DNA from: Pseudogemmatithrix spongiicola
GTDB taxonomy: Bacteria; Gemmatimonadota; Gemmatimonadetes; Gemmatimonadales; Gemmatimonadaceae
Length of the DNA: 64,000 bases
Direction of reading: 5' to 3'
Assembly: GCF_030623445.1 (NCBI RefSeq)
Contig: NZ_CP130613.1
Span: 62,001 to 126,000 of the forward strand
Shown here: one piece after another, positions 52,370 to 61,130 of the stretch
How positions within the stretch are numbered: the first letter of the stretch is position 1
Layout of the letters: each line of letters begins with the position of its first letter
Program-made: the position numbers and the translations under genes
Notes under the pieces: generated by a model
The model's database searches: none
What the model was told of the DNA's origin: nothing
Seen by the model: the letters and a program-made list of their open reading frames with translations, nothing else

Positions 52370-53436
52370 CGCGCGGCCTCCGCCGACATCGCGCGCTGGT
52401 GCGCGGCACGCGAATCCCAGGCCTGCACGGTGTCGATGAACATGCGCGCGTGATCGACGGGGATGTCCGGCAGGATGCCGTGGCCGAGGTTGGCGATGTA
52501 GCCGGGCCCGTCGATCGCCGAGAGCATGGCCTCGGTGCGTTCCTTGATGGTCGCCGGCGCGGCGTAGAGCGTCGTCGGATCGAGATTGCCCTGGATGCCG
52601 CGACCCGTGGCATCGGCGACGCCGCGCGCCCACGAGGCATCCGTGTGCCAATCCACGCCCAGCGTGTCGCAGCCCGTCGCCTCGGCGATCTCACCCAACG
52701 CCCAGCCCGCGCCCGGTGCGAAGGCAATCACCGGCACCCCGGCGGTCTTCGCGATCTTGATGGTGCGGGCCATGTACGGCAGCGCGAACTCGCGATACTC
52801 GCGCGGACCGAGCGAGCCGGCCCACGAATCAAAGACCTGCAGGGCCTGTGCACCGGCGGCGGCCTGCGCGACCAAGAAGCGCCCGACATTGTCGGCCAAC
52901 TTGCCCAGCAGCGCATGCGAGAACGCGGGATCGGCGAACAGCGCCTTCTTGGCGATCGAGAAGCTCTTCGTGCCCTTACCCTCGGTCATGTAGGCGAAGA
53001 GCGTCCAGGGCGCACCGGCGAAGCCGATGAGCGGCACGCGGCCATTGAGCGCGCGGCGCGTCATGCGCAGCGCATCGAGATGGTACTTGAGGCCATCTTC
53101 CGGCTCGACGTCGCGCAGGCGCTTGAGTTCGGCCATCGTGCGCACGGGATCGGAGAACTGCGGCCCGATGCCTTCGTCGACCGTGAGGTCCATGCCCATC
53201 GCGTGCGGCACGACCAGGATGTCGGAGAAGATGATCGCCGCGTCCACGCCGAGGATGTCCACGGGCTGCAACGTGACTTCCGTCGCGAGCTCCGGCGTAT
53301 GGCACATGGTGAGGAAGTCGGCCTTCTTGCGCACCGCCCGGTACTCCGGAAGGTAGCGCCCGGCCTGACGCATCATCCAGACCGGCGGGCGGTCGACGGG
53401 CTCGCGCTTGAGGGCGCGGAGAAAACGATCGTTCAC
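52366..53436 (-). CDS. hemE: Uroporphyrinogen decarboxylase
   Basis: 356 residues from GTG; converts uroporphyrinogen III to coproporphyrinogen III. It has PVWMMRQAGRYLPEYRAVR near the start, the GFAGAPWTLFAYM active-site region, and the conserved Asp in IIFSDIL. GAGG stands six bases before GTG. A small space separates it from hemA upstream. Part of the hemA-E-F-Y block. Confidence 0.97.
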   Translation of the reverse strand: MNDRFLRALKREPVDRPPVWMMRQAGRYLPEYRAVRKKADFLTMCHTPELATEVTLQPVDILGVDAAIIFSDILVVPHAMGMDLTVDEGIGPQFSDPVRTMAELKRLRDVEPEDGLKYHLDALRMTRRALNGRVPLIGFAGAPWTLFAYMTEGKGTKSFSIAKKALFADPAFSHALLGKLADNVGRFLVAQAAAGAQALQVFDSWAGSLGPREYREFALPYMARTIKIAKTAGVPVIAFAPGAGWALGEIAEATGCDTLGVDWHTDASWARGVADATGRGIQGNLDPTTLYAAPATIKERTEAMLSAIDGPGYIANLGHGILPDIPVDHARMFIDTVQAWDSRAAHQRAMSAEAAR

Positions 53437-53462
53437 GGGGGGCCTCAGAACAGCGGGTGGAG

Positions 53463-54767
53463 CTACGGAGCGCGGCGCTTGGCGCGCGGCGCCTTCACGG
53501 GCACCGGGGCCGGCCCCGCAAAGAGGGAATCTAGGGTCATGGTGAACGCATGCAGAGCCTCGCCATGCGCCACCGCCGTCCGGAGCTTGGTCATCGGGCG
53601 CGCCAGCAGCTTCGCCACGATGCGGCTCGTCGCATGCTCGGCTACTTCATCACCTGCCGCGAAGGTCAGTTCGCGACGGCAAATCTCGGTGAGCGCCTCG
53701 GCCAGCGGGCGGATCGCCTCGCGGGCGGCCGCGGCACTCACCCACTCCACGAAGCTCTCGAGTTCGGCTTCGACGAGCGCTTCGGCGGCCGGCACCGCCG
53801 CCTTGCGCAGCTCCTCGGCGGCCAGCACGGGGATGTGCAGGGCATCGAGGTCGGCGATGGTCACCCCTGGTACGCCGCCGAGCGCCGGATCGACGTTGCG
53901 GGGCATCGAGAGATCGAGCAGGAGCAGCGGATACGTGGCCGTGCCGCAGTTCTCGCGCGCGGTACGCAGCTGTTGGTACATCACGACGGGTTCGCTGGCC
54001 GCCGTCGCGGCGATGGCGACGTCGGACATCGCGACTTCCACGTGCAGCGCTTCATACGGCGCGGCGCGCCCGCCCACTTCGTCGGCGAGCGTCAGCGCGC
54101 GTGGCATCGAACGATTGATGAGCACGATGTCGCGTGCGCCGAGCTTCTGGAGCTGGCGCGCGACCGATTGCCCGGTCTTGCCGCAGCCGACGACGACCAC
54201 GCGCGCATGCGCGAGATTGCCGAAGCGTTGGTGCGCATGCGCGGCGGCTTCGGCGCCGACGGAGCGGCGGCCCGCGTGCAATCCCGTTTCCGCGGCGACG
54301 CGCTTGCCGGTGCGCATCGCCGTATCGAAGAGCCGGTGCAACACCGAGCCCGCCGTGCCCGCCGCATCGGCCTGCCGGTACGACTCGCGCAGCTGCCCGA
54401 GGATCTGTCCGTCGCCCATCACCTGCGAGTCGAGGCCCGAGGAGATACGCAGGATGCGGCGTGCGACGTCGAGGCCGCCGCGCTTCTTGGCCACGGCGAG
54501 CAGCGCGCGGGCTTCCGTCTTGGAGCCCATCCAGGCGCGCGCCAGCGCAGTGATGGCGTGGTCAAAGCCCGCCGGTGTGGCCGGGTCGGCGCCGCCGGCC
54601 CAGGCGTAGATCTCGCTGCGATTGCAGGTGGAGACGCAGACGAGTTCGCGGATGACGGAGTTCGGCTCGCGCGCATACAGCTTCGCGATGCGCGCATCGC
54701 TCAAGTGAAAGCGTTCGCGTGTCGCGACGTTGGCGTGCCGGTAGTCCACGGCAAGGGAGATCAGCAT
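53463..54767 (-). CDS. hemA: Glutamyl-tRNA reductase
   Basis: 434 residues; first committed enzyme of the C5 path, reducing Glu-tRNA to glutamate-1-semialdehyde with NADPH. The catalytic Cys 48 is in VSTCNRSEIYAW; ISSGLDSQVMGDGQILGQLRESY and the NADPH region VVVVGCGKTGQSVARQL are present. A C-terminal Pro/Lys/Arg-rich tail extends the protein. Purple alphaproteobacteria use ALA synthase instead, so this gene marks a different origin for the hem portion of the cluster. It is seven bases from tspO. Confidence 0.97.
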   Translation of the reverse strand: MLISLAVDYRHANVATRERFHLSDARIAKLYAREPNSVIRELVCVSTCNRSEIYAWAGGADPATPAGFDHAITALARAWMGSKTEARALLAVAKKRGGLDVARRILRISSGLDSQVMGDGQILGQLRESYRQADAAGTAGSVLHRLFDTAMRTGKRVAAETGLHAGRRSVGAEAAAHAHQRFGNLAHARVVVVGCGKTGQSVARQLQKLGARDIVLINRSMPRALTLADEVGGRAAPYEALHVEVAMSDVAIAATAASEPVVMYQQLRTARENCGTATYPLLLLDLSMPRNVDPALGGVPGVTIADLDALHIPVLAAEELRKAAVPAAEALVEAELESFVEWVSAAAAREAIRPLAEALTEICRRELTFAAGDEVAEHATSRIVAKLLARPMTKLRTAVAHGEALHAFTMTLDSLFAGPAPVPVKAPRAKRRAP

Positions 54768-54774
54768 GGGCCGT

Positions 54775-55275
54775 TCACCCCTTGGGAGTTCCAGCGAAGG
54801 GACCGTTGAGCTTCACGACGTCCCAATTGAGCTTGATGGCCGCCGTGACCCAGGCGATGTACGGGGCGAACCAGATGCCCGCCTCGTACGCCAGTGGACG
54901 CGACGTCCAATACATGAAGAGGATCGAGAGATAGAAGAACGGCACTTGCACCAGCGCGTGATCCGGCCGGCGCGTGCGGAAGAACAGGTACGACCAATGG
55001 ACGTTGCCGATGGCATTCACGAGACAGGCCAGCAGAAAGAGCTTGCGCTCCATCGGCGTGCCACCGTCCCCGCGCCAGGCGATGACGCCGCCCGTGCCCG
55101 CGCCGATGAACACGGTCGTCCAGATGGGACCGAACAGCGCATCGCGCGGCTTCCACGCCGGCATCTTCAAGCCCTTGTACCACGGGCCGATGTCCGTGAC
55201 CAGCGCCCCCGCCACCGCGACCGTCGCCCAGAAGGCGACGGCCGCGGTGATCGGGCCCCACAGCGAGCCGTCCAT
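54775..55275 (-). CDS. tspO: TspO/MBR family membrane protein
   Basis: 166 residues with five membrane helices. The family is recognised by WYKGLKMPAWKPRDALFGPIWTTVF and the conserved WSYLFF of helix four. In Rhodobacter TspO is an outer-membrane or membrane-associated tetrapyrrole-binding regulator that tunes photosynthesis genes with oxygen. Its ATG overlaps the stop of bchP (ATGA). Its place between bchP and hemA fits a role in moving or sensing porphyrins. Confidence 0.92.
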   Translation of the reverse strand: MDGSLWGPITAAVAFWATVAVAGALVTDIGPWYKGLKMPAWKPRDALFGPIWTTVFIGAGTGGVIAWRGDGGTPMERKLFLLACLVNAIGNVHWSYLFFRTRRPDHALVQVPFFYLSILFMYWTSRPLAYEAGIWFAPYIAWVTAAIKLNWDVVKLNGPFAGTPKG

Positions 55276-56468
55276 CAAGCGGTGGCCAAGCCAGTGAGAT
55301 GCGCAAGGTTCTTGAAGAAGATGCGGGCATGCGACAACGGCTTCGCGCGCACGAGCTTCTTCTGCATGTACGCGTCGAAGGTGAGTTGCTGTACGTCCTT
55401 GTCACGACAGATCGCCACGAAGCGTTCGCGGCGGTCGTCGTTGGAATACCAGAACTTCTGCATCACGTCGAGCACGAAGAACACCTGGCCGTGATCCCAG
55501 AGGAAGCGCCGCCGCGCCTTCGCCAGCGACTTCGCCTTGCCCGTCGCCAGGAACTCCTCGACGGCATCGGCGGCATAGCGGCCACCAGTCATCGCGTAGA
55601 AGATCCCTTCGCCACTGGCCGGTGCGACGACGCCCGCGGCATCGCCGGCCAGCACCACCTCGCGGCCGTCGTCCCAGCGCGGCAGCGGGTGCAGCGGGAT
55701 CGGCGCGCCTTCCTTGCGGATCGTCTCGAGGGTATCGAGCCCCGTAGCCGCCCGCAGTTGCGCGACGCTCTCCTTGAGGCCGAAGCCCTTCTGCAGCGAG
55801 CCCGTGCCGACGCTGGTCGTCGCGCCGTGCGGGAAGATCCAGGCGTAGAAGTCCGGCGAGAGCGGGCCTTGGTAGTACACGTCGCAACGGTCATGCGCAA
55901 AGAGCTCGCTGTTCTGCGTCGGGCTCTTGATGATCTCGTGATACGCAAAGACGAACTTGCCTTCGTCCGCGCGCGGCACGCACTGGCGCGCCACCTGCGA
56001 GAGCGCGCCATCGGCGCCGATGATCGCGCGGGCACGCACGGACTTCTCCGCCCCGTGCCGCGAGCGTCCGTCGGTGAACACCACGCGCGCCACGCCGTCG
56101 GCATCGCGATCGCGACGCACGAAGGCTCCCGTCATGCGCTCCGCGCCGGCAGTCGCCGCCCGGGCGCGCAGCCACTCGTCGAACACCTCGCGGTCCACCA
56201 TGCCCACGAAGCCCTTGCCGACGGGGATGTCGACCGTCTTGCCCTTGGGCGAGATCATGCGCGCTTCGTTGATGCGCGCCACCAACAGCGACTCCGGCAC
56301 GTCGAAGTCCTTGAGCAGCTGCGGCGGCACCGCACCCCCGCAGGGCTTCACGCGCCAGGCGCGGTCGAGCAGCAACACGGAGCGCCCCGCGCGCGCTAGG
56401 TCATGCGCCGCCGTGGATCCCGCCGGTCCGCCGCCAATCACGACGACGTCATACGTCTGCTCCGCCAC
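55275..56468 (-). CDS. bchP: Geranylgeranyl (bacterio)chlorophyll reductase
   Basis: 397 residues; reduces the geranylgeranyl tail of bacteriochlorophyll a to phytyl. It has the FAD-binding start DVVVIGGGPAGSTAAHDLARAG, the family motif KPCGGAVPPQLLKDF and the GDAAGVVAPASGEGIFYAMTGGR block near residue 270. It sits between the PucC-like gene and tspO, with start and stop codons overlapping or nearly so. Confidence 0.95.
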   Translation of the reverse strand: MAEQTYDVVVIGGGPAGSTAAHDLARAGRSVLLLDRAWRVKPCGGAVPPQLLKDFDVPESLLVARINEARMISPKGKTVDIPVGKGFVGMVDREVFDEWLRARAATAGAERMTGAFVRRDRDADGVARVVFTDGRSRHGAEKSVRARAIIGADGALSQVARQCVPRADEGKFVFAYHEIIKSPTQNSELFAHDRCDVYYQGPLSPDFYAWIFPHGATTSVGTGSLQKGFGLKESVAQLRAATGLDTLETIRKEGAPIPLHPLPRWDDGREVVLAGDAAGVVAPASGEGIFYAMTGGRYAADAVEEFLATGKAKSLAKARRRFLWDHGQVFFVLDVMQKFWYSNDDRRERFVAICRDKDVQQLTFDAYMQKKLVRAKPLSHARIFFKNLAHLTGLATA

Positions 56469-56470
56469 GC

Positions 56471-57820
56471 TTACCTCATCGCTCCAAGGATGACATCACC
56501 CGTCGCCTGCTCCCGCATCACCCGCGCCGAGACCGACGGCGTGCTCGCCAGCGCCATGAACGCCGCCACGATGAACAGCACGGCCTCGACGCCGAACACG
56601 GCCACATACCCACGCGCCGCATCGCCCATCGCGGCAATCGTGAGGTCGCTGGCGACACCGCCGCCCAACGAGCCCACGCCGTACGCGATCGCCTGCGCCG
56701 CGCCATACACGCCTAGCCGGATGCCCGTGCCGCGCGTGGTATCCGCAGCCGTCATCGCCATCATCGAGCCGATGGCACCCACGGCGAACACGCCGTTCGC
56801 CACGCCCAGCGCGAACACCGTGCCCTTGAGCAGCGCCACGCCGCCCCACCAGGGCGCGTTGGCCAACACCAGTAGCGCCACCGCCGATGCCACGCAGCCC
56901 GCCGCGGCCCACACGCGCAGCGATCCCATGCGCGCCGAGAGGATCGCCGCGCCGAGCATGCCGAGCATCACGCCGCCGTGCTGCAGGCCACCGAGCTTCG
57001 TGCTCTCGCCCGGCGTCATCGCGAACACGCGACCGGCGAAGGGTTCGAGGATCAGGTCCTGCGCGGAGTACGCGAGCATCGCCGCAAACACGAAGAACGC
57101 GAAGCGCCGAGTCACGGGGTCGCGCAGGGCGTCGAGGATCGTCGTGCGGAAGCTGGCGTCCGCCGCAACGGCCGGTTTCTCGAGAGCGGGTCGCTGCATA
57201 CCCCAGGATCCCCAGGCCGCAATCGCGGCGAGGATCGCCGCGATCAGGCAGACCACCGCCGTCACCGTGATGAGGCGCGGGAACGTGAAGGGATCGAGCA
57301 TCTGGCCCGACACGCCGGCCGTCACCGCGATCCCGAAGATCATCATGATCCAGAGCAGCGCCGCCGCCCCGCCGAGCTTGCGCGGCTCCACCTGTTCGGC
57401 CACGTGCGCGAGCAGCGCCGTGCCGGCCGCGCTCATGCCGACGCCGATGAGGGCGTAGGCGAAGAACGCCAGCGTGAGCCCGAGCATGAGCTGCCTGCTG
57501 GCGACGGAGACGGCCATCGCCGCGAGCGTGCCGCCCACGGCGAGCACGATGGCGCCGCCAAGGATCCATGGGGCCCGCGACGCCGAGCGATCGGAGTCGA
57601 AGCCGAACTTCGCGCGCGACATCTGGATGGCGAAGTGCAGCGCGACGAGCACGCTGGGAATTGTCGCCGGGAGCGCGAGTTCGACGACCATCACGCGGTT
57701 GAGCGTGGAGGTCATGATGGCCGCGACGGCGCCGATGGCGATCTGCGCGAGGCCGAGGCGGGCGATGCCGCCCCATTCCATGTAGGTCCGCGTGGCGGCG
57801 ATGCGTGCGGTCCCCGTCAT
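56471..57820 (-). CDS. PucC/LhaA-type bacteriochlorophyll-delivery (BCD) carrier, MFS fold
   Basis: 449 residues with about twelve membrane helices. It begins IARLGLAQIAIGAVAAIMTSTLNRVMVVELALPATIPS, the BCD-family signature near TM1-2, and has IQMSRAKFGFDSDRS between helices 2 and 3. Known PucC and LhaA proteins deliver pigment to light-harvesting or reaction-centre assemblies. It is coded between bchG and bchP by overlapping ends, as in several purple bacteria. Confidence 0.9.
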   Translation of the reverse strand: MTGTARIAATRTYMEWGGIARLGLAQIAIGAVAAIMTSTLNRVMVVELALPATIPSVLVALHFAIQMSRAKFGFDSDRSASRAPWILGGAIVLAVGGTLAAMAVSVASRQLMLGLTLAFFAYALIGVGMSAAGTALLAHVAEQVEPRKLGGAAALLWIMMIFGIAVTAGVSGQMLDPFTFPRLITVTAVVCLIAAILAAIAAWGSWGMQRPALEKPAVAADASFRTTILDALRDPVTRRFAFFVFAAMLAYSAQDLILEPFAGRVFAMTPGESTKLGGLQHGGVMLGMLGAAILSARMGSLRVWAAAGCVASAVALLVLANAPWWGGVALLKGTVFALGVANGVFAVGAIGSMMAMTAADTTRGTGIRLGVYGAAQAIAYGVGSLGGGVASDLTIAAMGDAARGYVAVFGVEAVLFIVAAFMALASTPSVSARVMREQATGDVILGAMR

Positions 57821-58731
57821 CAGAGTCCCCGCAGGGCGAAGGCCGCGACCATCATCCCGGACACATAGAACGGGACGCCGGCCGCCGAGAGGAACAGCGC
57901 ACGCTGCCGCGGCGCGGCGAGGAAGCTCGCCATCATCATCGTCTGCACGACGACGAGTCCGCCGATGGCGCTCGCATGCACGGGCTTGCCCCAGCTGGCG
58001 AGCAGCAGCATCACCACGAACTGCGGCACGAGCATCAGGAGGCAGGCCACCCACGCCGCCACGTGTTCGCCGTGAGCCGCCGGGAGCGACTTGATGCCCA
58101 TCTGGCGATCGCCGTCGATCGCCTTGAAGTCGTTGAGCGTCATGATGCCGTGCGTCCCGAGCGAGTAGAGCGCGGCCATCGCGAGGACCTTGCCGTTGGG
58201 AATCGCGCCGCCGAGGAGCACGATGGCGCCGGTGATCCAGGCGAGGCCTTCGTAGGTGACACCGACGGCGGCGTTGCCGACCCAGCCATTCTGCTTGAAG
58301 CGGAACGGCGGGGCGGAGTAGGCCCACGCGAACGCGAGGGCGACGGCGACGGCGACGATGCCGGCGACGCCGAGTGGAACGGCCGCGAGCAGCGAGAGCG
58401 CGGTCCAGATGATCGCGACGCGAAAGCCCCAGGTACCCGGCATGCGGCCAGACGGAATGGGGCGATGCGGTTCGTTGATTGCGTCGACGTGACGGTCGTA
58501 CCAATCGTTGGCGGCCTGCGAGGTCGCGCAGACCAGCGGCCCCGTGATGAGCAGGCCGAGCGCGAGCTGCGGCCATCGATCCCCGAGCAGGACGCCCGAC
58601 GAGATGGCGCCGCAGGCGAACGCCCACATCGGCGGGAACCAGGTGATCGGTTTGAGCAACTCGAGCACAGCCCCGGGCGCGGGGAGCGTCCGAGGGTGCT
58701 GTAGCTGTTCATTGACACCGATTGATGCCAT
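57820..58731 (-). CDS. bchG: Bacteriochlorophyll a synthase (BchG)
   Basis: 303 residues with about eight membrane helices; attaches the polyprenyl tail to bacteriochlorophyllide a. The UbiA-family motif NDWYDRHVDAINEPHRPIPSGR holds the metal-binding Asp residues, and a second motif, TLNDFKAIDGDRQMGIKSLP, follows. It starts with ATG 27 bases after the ppsR terminator stem. The ATGA overlap with the PucC-like gene puts them on one transcript. Confidence 0.95.
   Translation of the reverse strand: MASIGVNEQLQHPRTLPAPGAVLELLKPITWFPPMWAFACGAISSGVLLGDRWPQLALGLLITGPLVCATSQAANDWYDRHVDAINEPHRPIPSGRMPGTWGFRVAIIWTALSLLAAVPLGVAGIVAVAVALAFAWAYSAPPFRFKQNGWVGNAAVGVTYEGLAWITGAIVLLGGAIPNGKVLAMAALYSLGTHGIMTLNDFKAIDGDRQMGIKSLPAAHGEHVAAWVACLLMLVPQFVVMLLLASWGKPVHASAIGGLVVVQTMMMASFLAAPRQRALFLSAAGVPFYVSGMMVAAFALRGL
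58700..58717. promoter_or_regulatory. TGT-N12-ACA site inside the bchG start
   Basis: TGTAGCTGTTCATTGACA: an exact PpsR/CrtJ-type TGT-N12-ACA match, with half TGACA. It lies 15-32 bases inside bchG. Exact matches to this pattern are expected by chance about once in 4 kb, so this one is weak on its own. Confidence 0.35.
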
Positions 58732-58754
58732 GATAGCCTGACACTGGGGGGAGA

Positions 58755-58798
58755 CAAAACCGCCGACACGGACTGAGACCTCAGCCCGCGTCGGCGGT
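58755..58798 (-). terminator. Terminator or attenuator between ppsR and bchG
   Basis: ACCGCCGAC (58759-58767) pairs with GTCGGCGGT (58790-58798), with an inner CTGAG/CTCAG pair; on the minus strand TTTTGTC follows. The arm uses the last codons of ppsR. It would reduce readthrough from ppsR into bchG. Confidence 0.65.
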
Positions 58799-60250
58799 GT
58801 CGACTTCGCCGGAGGACGACAGTCCGTGGCGACGCAACTTCACATACAAGGTCTGACGCGAAAGCCCGAGCACTTCGGCGGCGGTCGTGCGATTGTCGCC
58901 GGTGAGCTCGAGTGCGGCTTCGATGAAATGACGTTCGACGAGATCGGTCGTATCGCGCACCAGCGTCGGCAGCGACACGCGGCCGACGAGCGTGGTGAGC
59001 TCTTCCACGGCCTTCGTGAGATCGCGCGCGCCGTGCGGCACCGTCGTCACGCGACGTCCGACATCGCGCATGACGAAGCCGACGCCCGCGCCGTGCTCGG
59101 CGGGCAACGATACTGCGGAGAGTTCGATCTCGGTGGCCAGGCCCAAGTCGCCGCGAATGGAACTCGCCGCGACGCGGACCACGCCGTGCTTGCGCACGGT
59201 CGAGAGGAACACGCTCAGGTCCGCGCCCGGACGTCCCACCCAGTTGCCGAGCGAGCGACCCTTGGCCTGCTCTTCGCTCGCGAGCTGCGCGAGGTCGAGG
59301 AAGCTGCGGTTCGCCGTGAGGATGTCGCCTTCGGCGTCGGTGACGACCAATGCCTCGGGCGTGCGATCGATCAACTCGAGCAGACGCTGGCGGTGCGAGG
59401 TGTTCGCCGCCGACGGGGTCGCGTGCCGCGAGAGGCGGACGAGCAACAGCGTGAGATTGTCTTGGCGGAAGCACGACGCCGAAGCGAGGACGTCGCCGCG
59501 ATCCCCGGTGAGCTTGAGCCGGACATCCGTGGCGTGGCCGGTCGTGCGCGCCGTCGCGAGCAAATCATCGACCGCCCGCACATGCTCGGCGGCGACGCCG
59601 AGCGGGAATCCCTTGCCGACCAACTTGTCGGCCGGCACGTCGAAGAGCCGCGCCGCCGCGCCCGAGGCATCGACGATGCGCATCGTGTCGGCGTCGACGA
59701 CGATGATCGCGTCGGTGGAGAGCTGGAAGAGCAGGCGGTAGCGCGTCTCGACGTGGCGCAGGCGCCAGTAGTCGCGCTCCATCGCCTGCTGCGTGTCGAC
59801 GAGTCGCTGCTGCAGCATCGAGATCGTGCGCAGGTCGCGCCCGACCGCGATCACCGCGCCGTTCTCGGCGCGCACCGCGTTGTAGGCCACCGGAATGTCA
59901 GCACCGGTGCGCGCCGGGTGGTTCACCTGGCGGCGTCGCGTGGTGCCGGTGGTGGCGGCTTCCTTCAATAGAAGGTCGATCTTACCGCGCGAATCGGCGG
60001 TGACCGTCTCGACCCACGGCTTGCCGACCCATTCATCGGCGCCTTCGATCGGCGGTTCGGCGCCGGAGAATGAGACATGTCGAATCACGCCATCACGGTC
60101 GACGACGAGTGCGACTTCGCTCGTGGCCGTGATGAGCTTCGCGGCCCAATCCGGCGCAAGGTCGGAGAGGGTGGGGCGGGAGGCGTCTGTGTGGCGATCG
60201 CCGGGTTCCATCGATGCTTGCCCCGATGGGAGTAATGCTCGAGAGCCCAT
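58781..60250 (-). CDS. ppsR: PpsR/CrtJ photosynthesis repressor
   Basis: About 489 residues from ATG 60250 (a start at 60211 would lose 13). Three PAS domains: ~35-140 (EVALVVDRDGVIRHV), ~170-285 (STDAIIVVDADTMRIVDASG) and ~305-415 (TPEALVVTDAEGDILTANRS), then a Fis-type helix-turn-helix at the end (GDNRTTAAEVLGLSRQTLYVKLRRHGL). This is the PpsR architecture. The residue where Rhodobacter PpsR/CrtJ has its redox cysteine (pattern LCIEAAL) is His here (HFIEAALEL); one other Cys remains in PAS2 (SASCFRQD). It probably represses bch, hem and puf genes through the shared operator. Confidence 0.93.
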   Translation of the reverse strand: MGSRALLPSGQASMEPGDRHTDASRPTLSDLAPDWAAKLITATSEVALVVDRDGVIRHVSFSGAEPPIEGADEWVGKPWVETVTADSRGKIDLLLKEAATTGTTRRRQVNHPARTGADIPVAYNAVRAENGAVIAVGRDLRTISMLQQRLVDTQQAMERDYWRLRHVETRYRLLFQLSTDAIIVVDADTMRIVDASGAAARLFDVPADKLVGKGFPLGVAAEHVRAVDDLLATARTTGHATDVRLKLTGDRGDVLASASCFRQDNLTLLLVRLSRHATPSAANTSHRQRLLELIDRTPEALVVTDAEGDILTANRSFLDLAQLASEEQAKGRSLGNWVGRPGADLSVFLSTVRKHGVVRVAASSIRGDLGLATEIELSAVSLPAEHGAGVGFVMRDVGRRVTTVPHGARDLTKAVEELTTLVGRVSLPTLVRDTTDLVERHFIEAALELTGDNRTTAAEVLGLSRQTLYVKLRRHGLSSSGEVDTADAG

Positions 60251-60254
60251 TGCC

Positions 60255-61055
60255 TCAGGCAGTGAGAAGCCGCCGCGCGGCTGCAATCGCAGACGCAGCG
60301 TCGTTGGCATATCCATCGGCACCGATACGCTCGGCGAGCGATGGATCTTCGGTGATGAGGGAACCGCCGAGCATGATCCGGATGTCGCGATTGCGAGACA
60401 CCTGGCGCACGCGTCGTATGTCCTGCTGCAGCTTGGCGATACGGGAAGTCACCGCCACCGAGAAGCCGATTATATGATAGTCGGTTTCTCGGACCTTGTC
60501 TAACAAAGCTTCGGACCCGAGGCCCGGGCCCACGTGAACATCCCACCCGTCCCGTACAAAAAACTCGGCCAACACGGCCAAGCCGAGGGAGTGCTGCTCG
60601 TCGGAGGCGCTGCAGAGCAGCAGCCGACCGGTCGAGCCCGGATAGACATTATCGGCCAGAAACTGATGGGAAAACTCGCGCACCAGACGTTGGATCCGGC
60701 CGGTGCCGAGGGTCACGTCATAGAAGCTGCAGTCGTCGCAGGTCCACATGTCCCCGAGCTTCCGGGCGGCCTCGGCGAAAAGCTGCTCGTAGAGCTGCTC
60801 GGCCGAGATGCCCCGATCGAGCATCTCGTTGGCGAAGGCATGGGCAGCCTGTTCGTCGTAGGAGAGCAGGATCTTGATGAAGCGGGCGACGTCGAGCTCC
60901 CCGATGTGCGGGCGCTCCTGCTGCACCGTGCCGGGCGATTCGCCGCGGTGGTGCTGTGCTCGCGTACTGCTATGGTGCCCACGGACGTGCGAGCCGCTTC
61001 CTATGGAAGCGGCCACATCAGCCATCGGCTGCGAGCGAGGTTGAGGACCTGACAT
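60255..61055 (-). CDS. aerR: AerR/PpaA cobalamin-binding photosynthesis regulator
   Basis: 266 residues; antagonist or coregulator of PpsR/CrtJ. The N-terminal ~50 residues are loosely ordered. The SCHIC-type motif WTCDDCSFYDVTLGTGRIQRL is clear, then the B12-fold with ASDEQHSLGLAVLAEFF (cobalamin His), HVGPGLGSEALL and IIGFSVAVTSR. In Rhodobacter, light-sensitive cobalamin binding changes its effect on CrtJ. GGAGG lies six bases before ATG. ppsR begins five bases after its stop (TGAGGCAATG), so the two are coupled. Confidence 0.92.
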   Translation of the reverse strand: MSGPQPRSQPMADVAASIGSGSHVRGHHSSTRAQHHRGESPGTVQQERPHIGELDVARFIKILLSYDEQAAHAFANEMLDRGISAEQLYEQLFAEAARKLGDMWTCDDCSFYDVTLGTGRIQRLVREFSHQFLADNVYPGSTGRLLLCSASDEQHSLGLAVLAEFFVRDGWDVHVGPGLGSEALLDKVRETDYHIIGFSVAVTSRIAKLQQDIRRVRQVSRNRDIRIMLGGSLITEDPSLAERIGADGYANDAASAIAAARRLLTA

Positions 61056-61130
61056 CTTCGGCCTCCAGCGGAGCTGGTTGGGGGGTTACCCACGCACCAC
61101 GCGTACAATGGTCGCGCTGGGGCCGTCTGC

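Noticed and set aside
58700-58717. TGT-N12-ACA as proof of PpsR control of bchG
   Set aside because: Kept only as a weak feature: such exact matches arise about once per 4 kb by chance and this one is inside the coding region.
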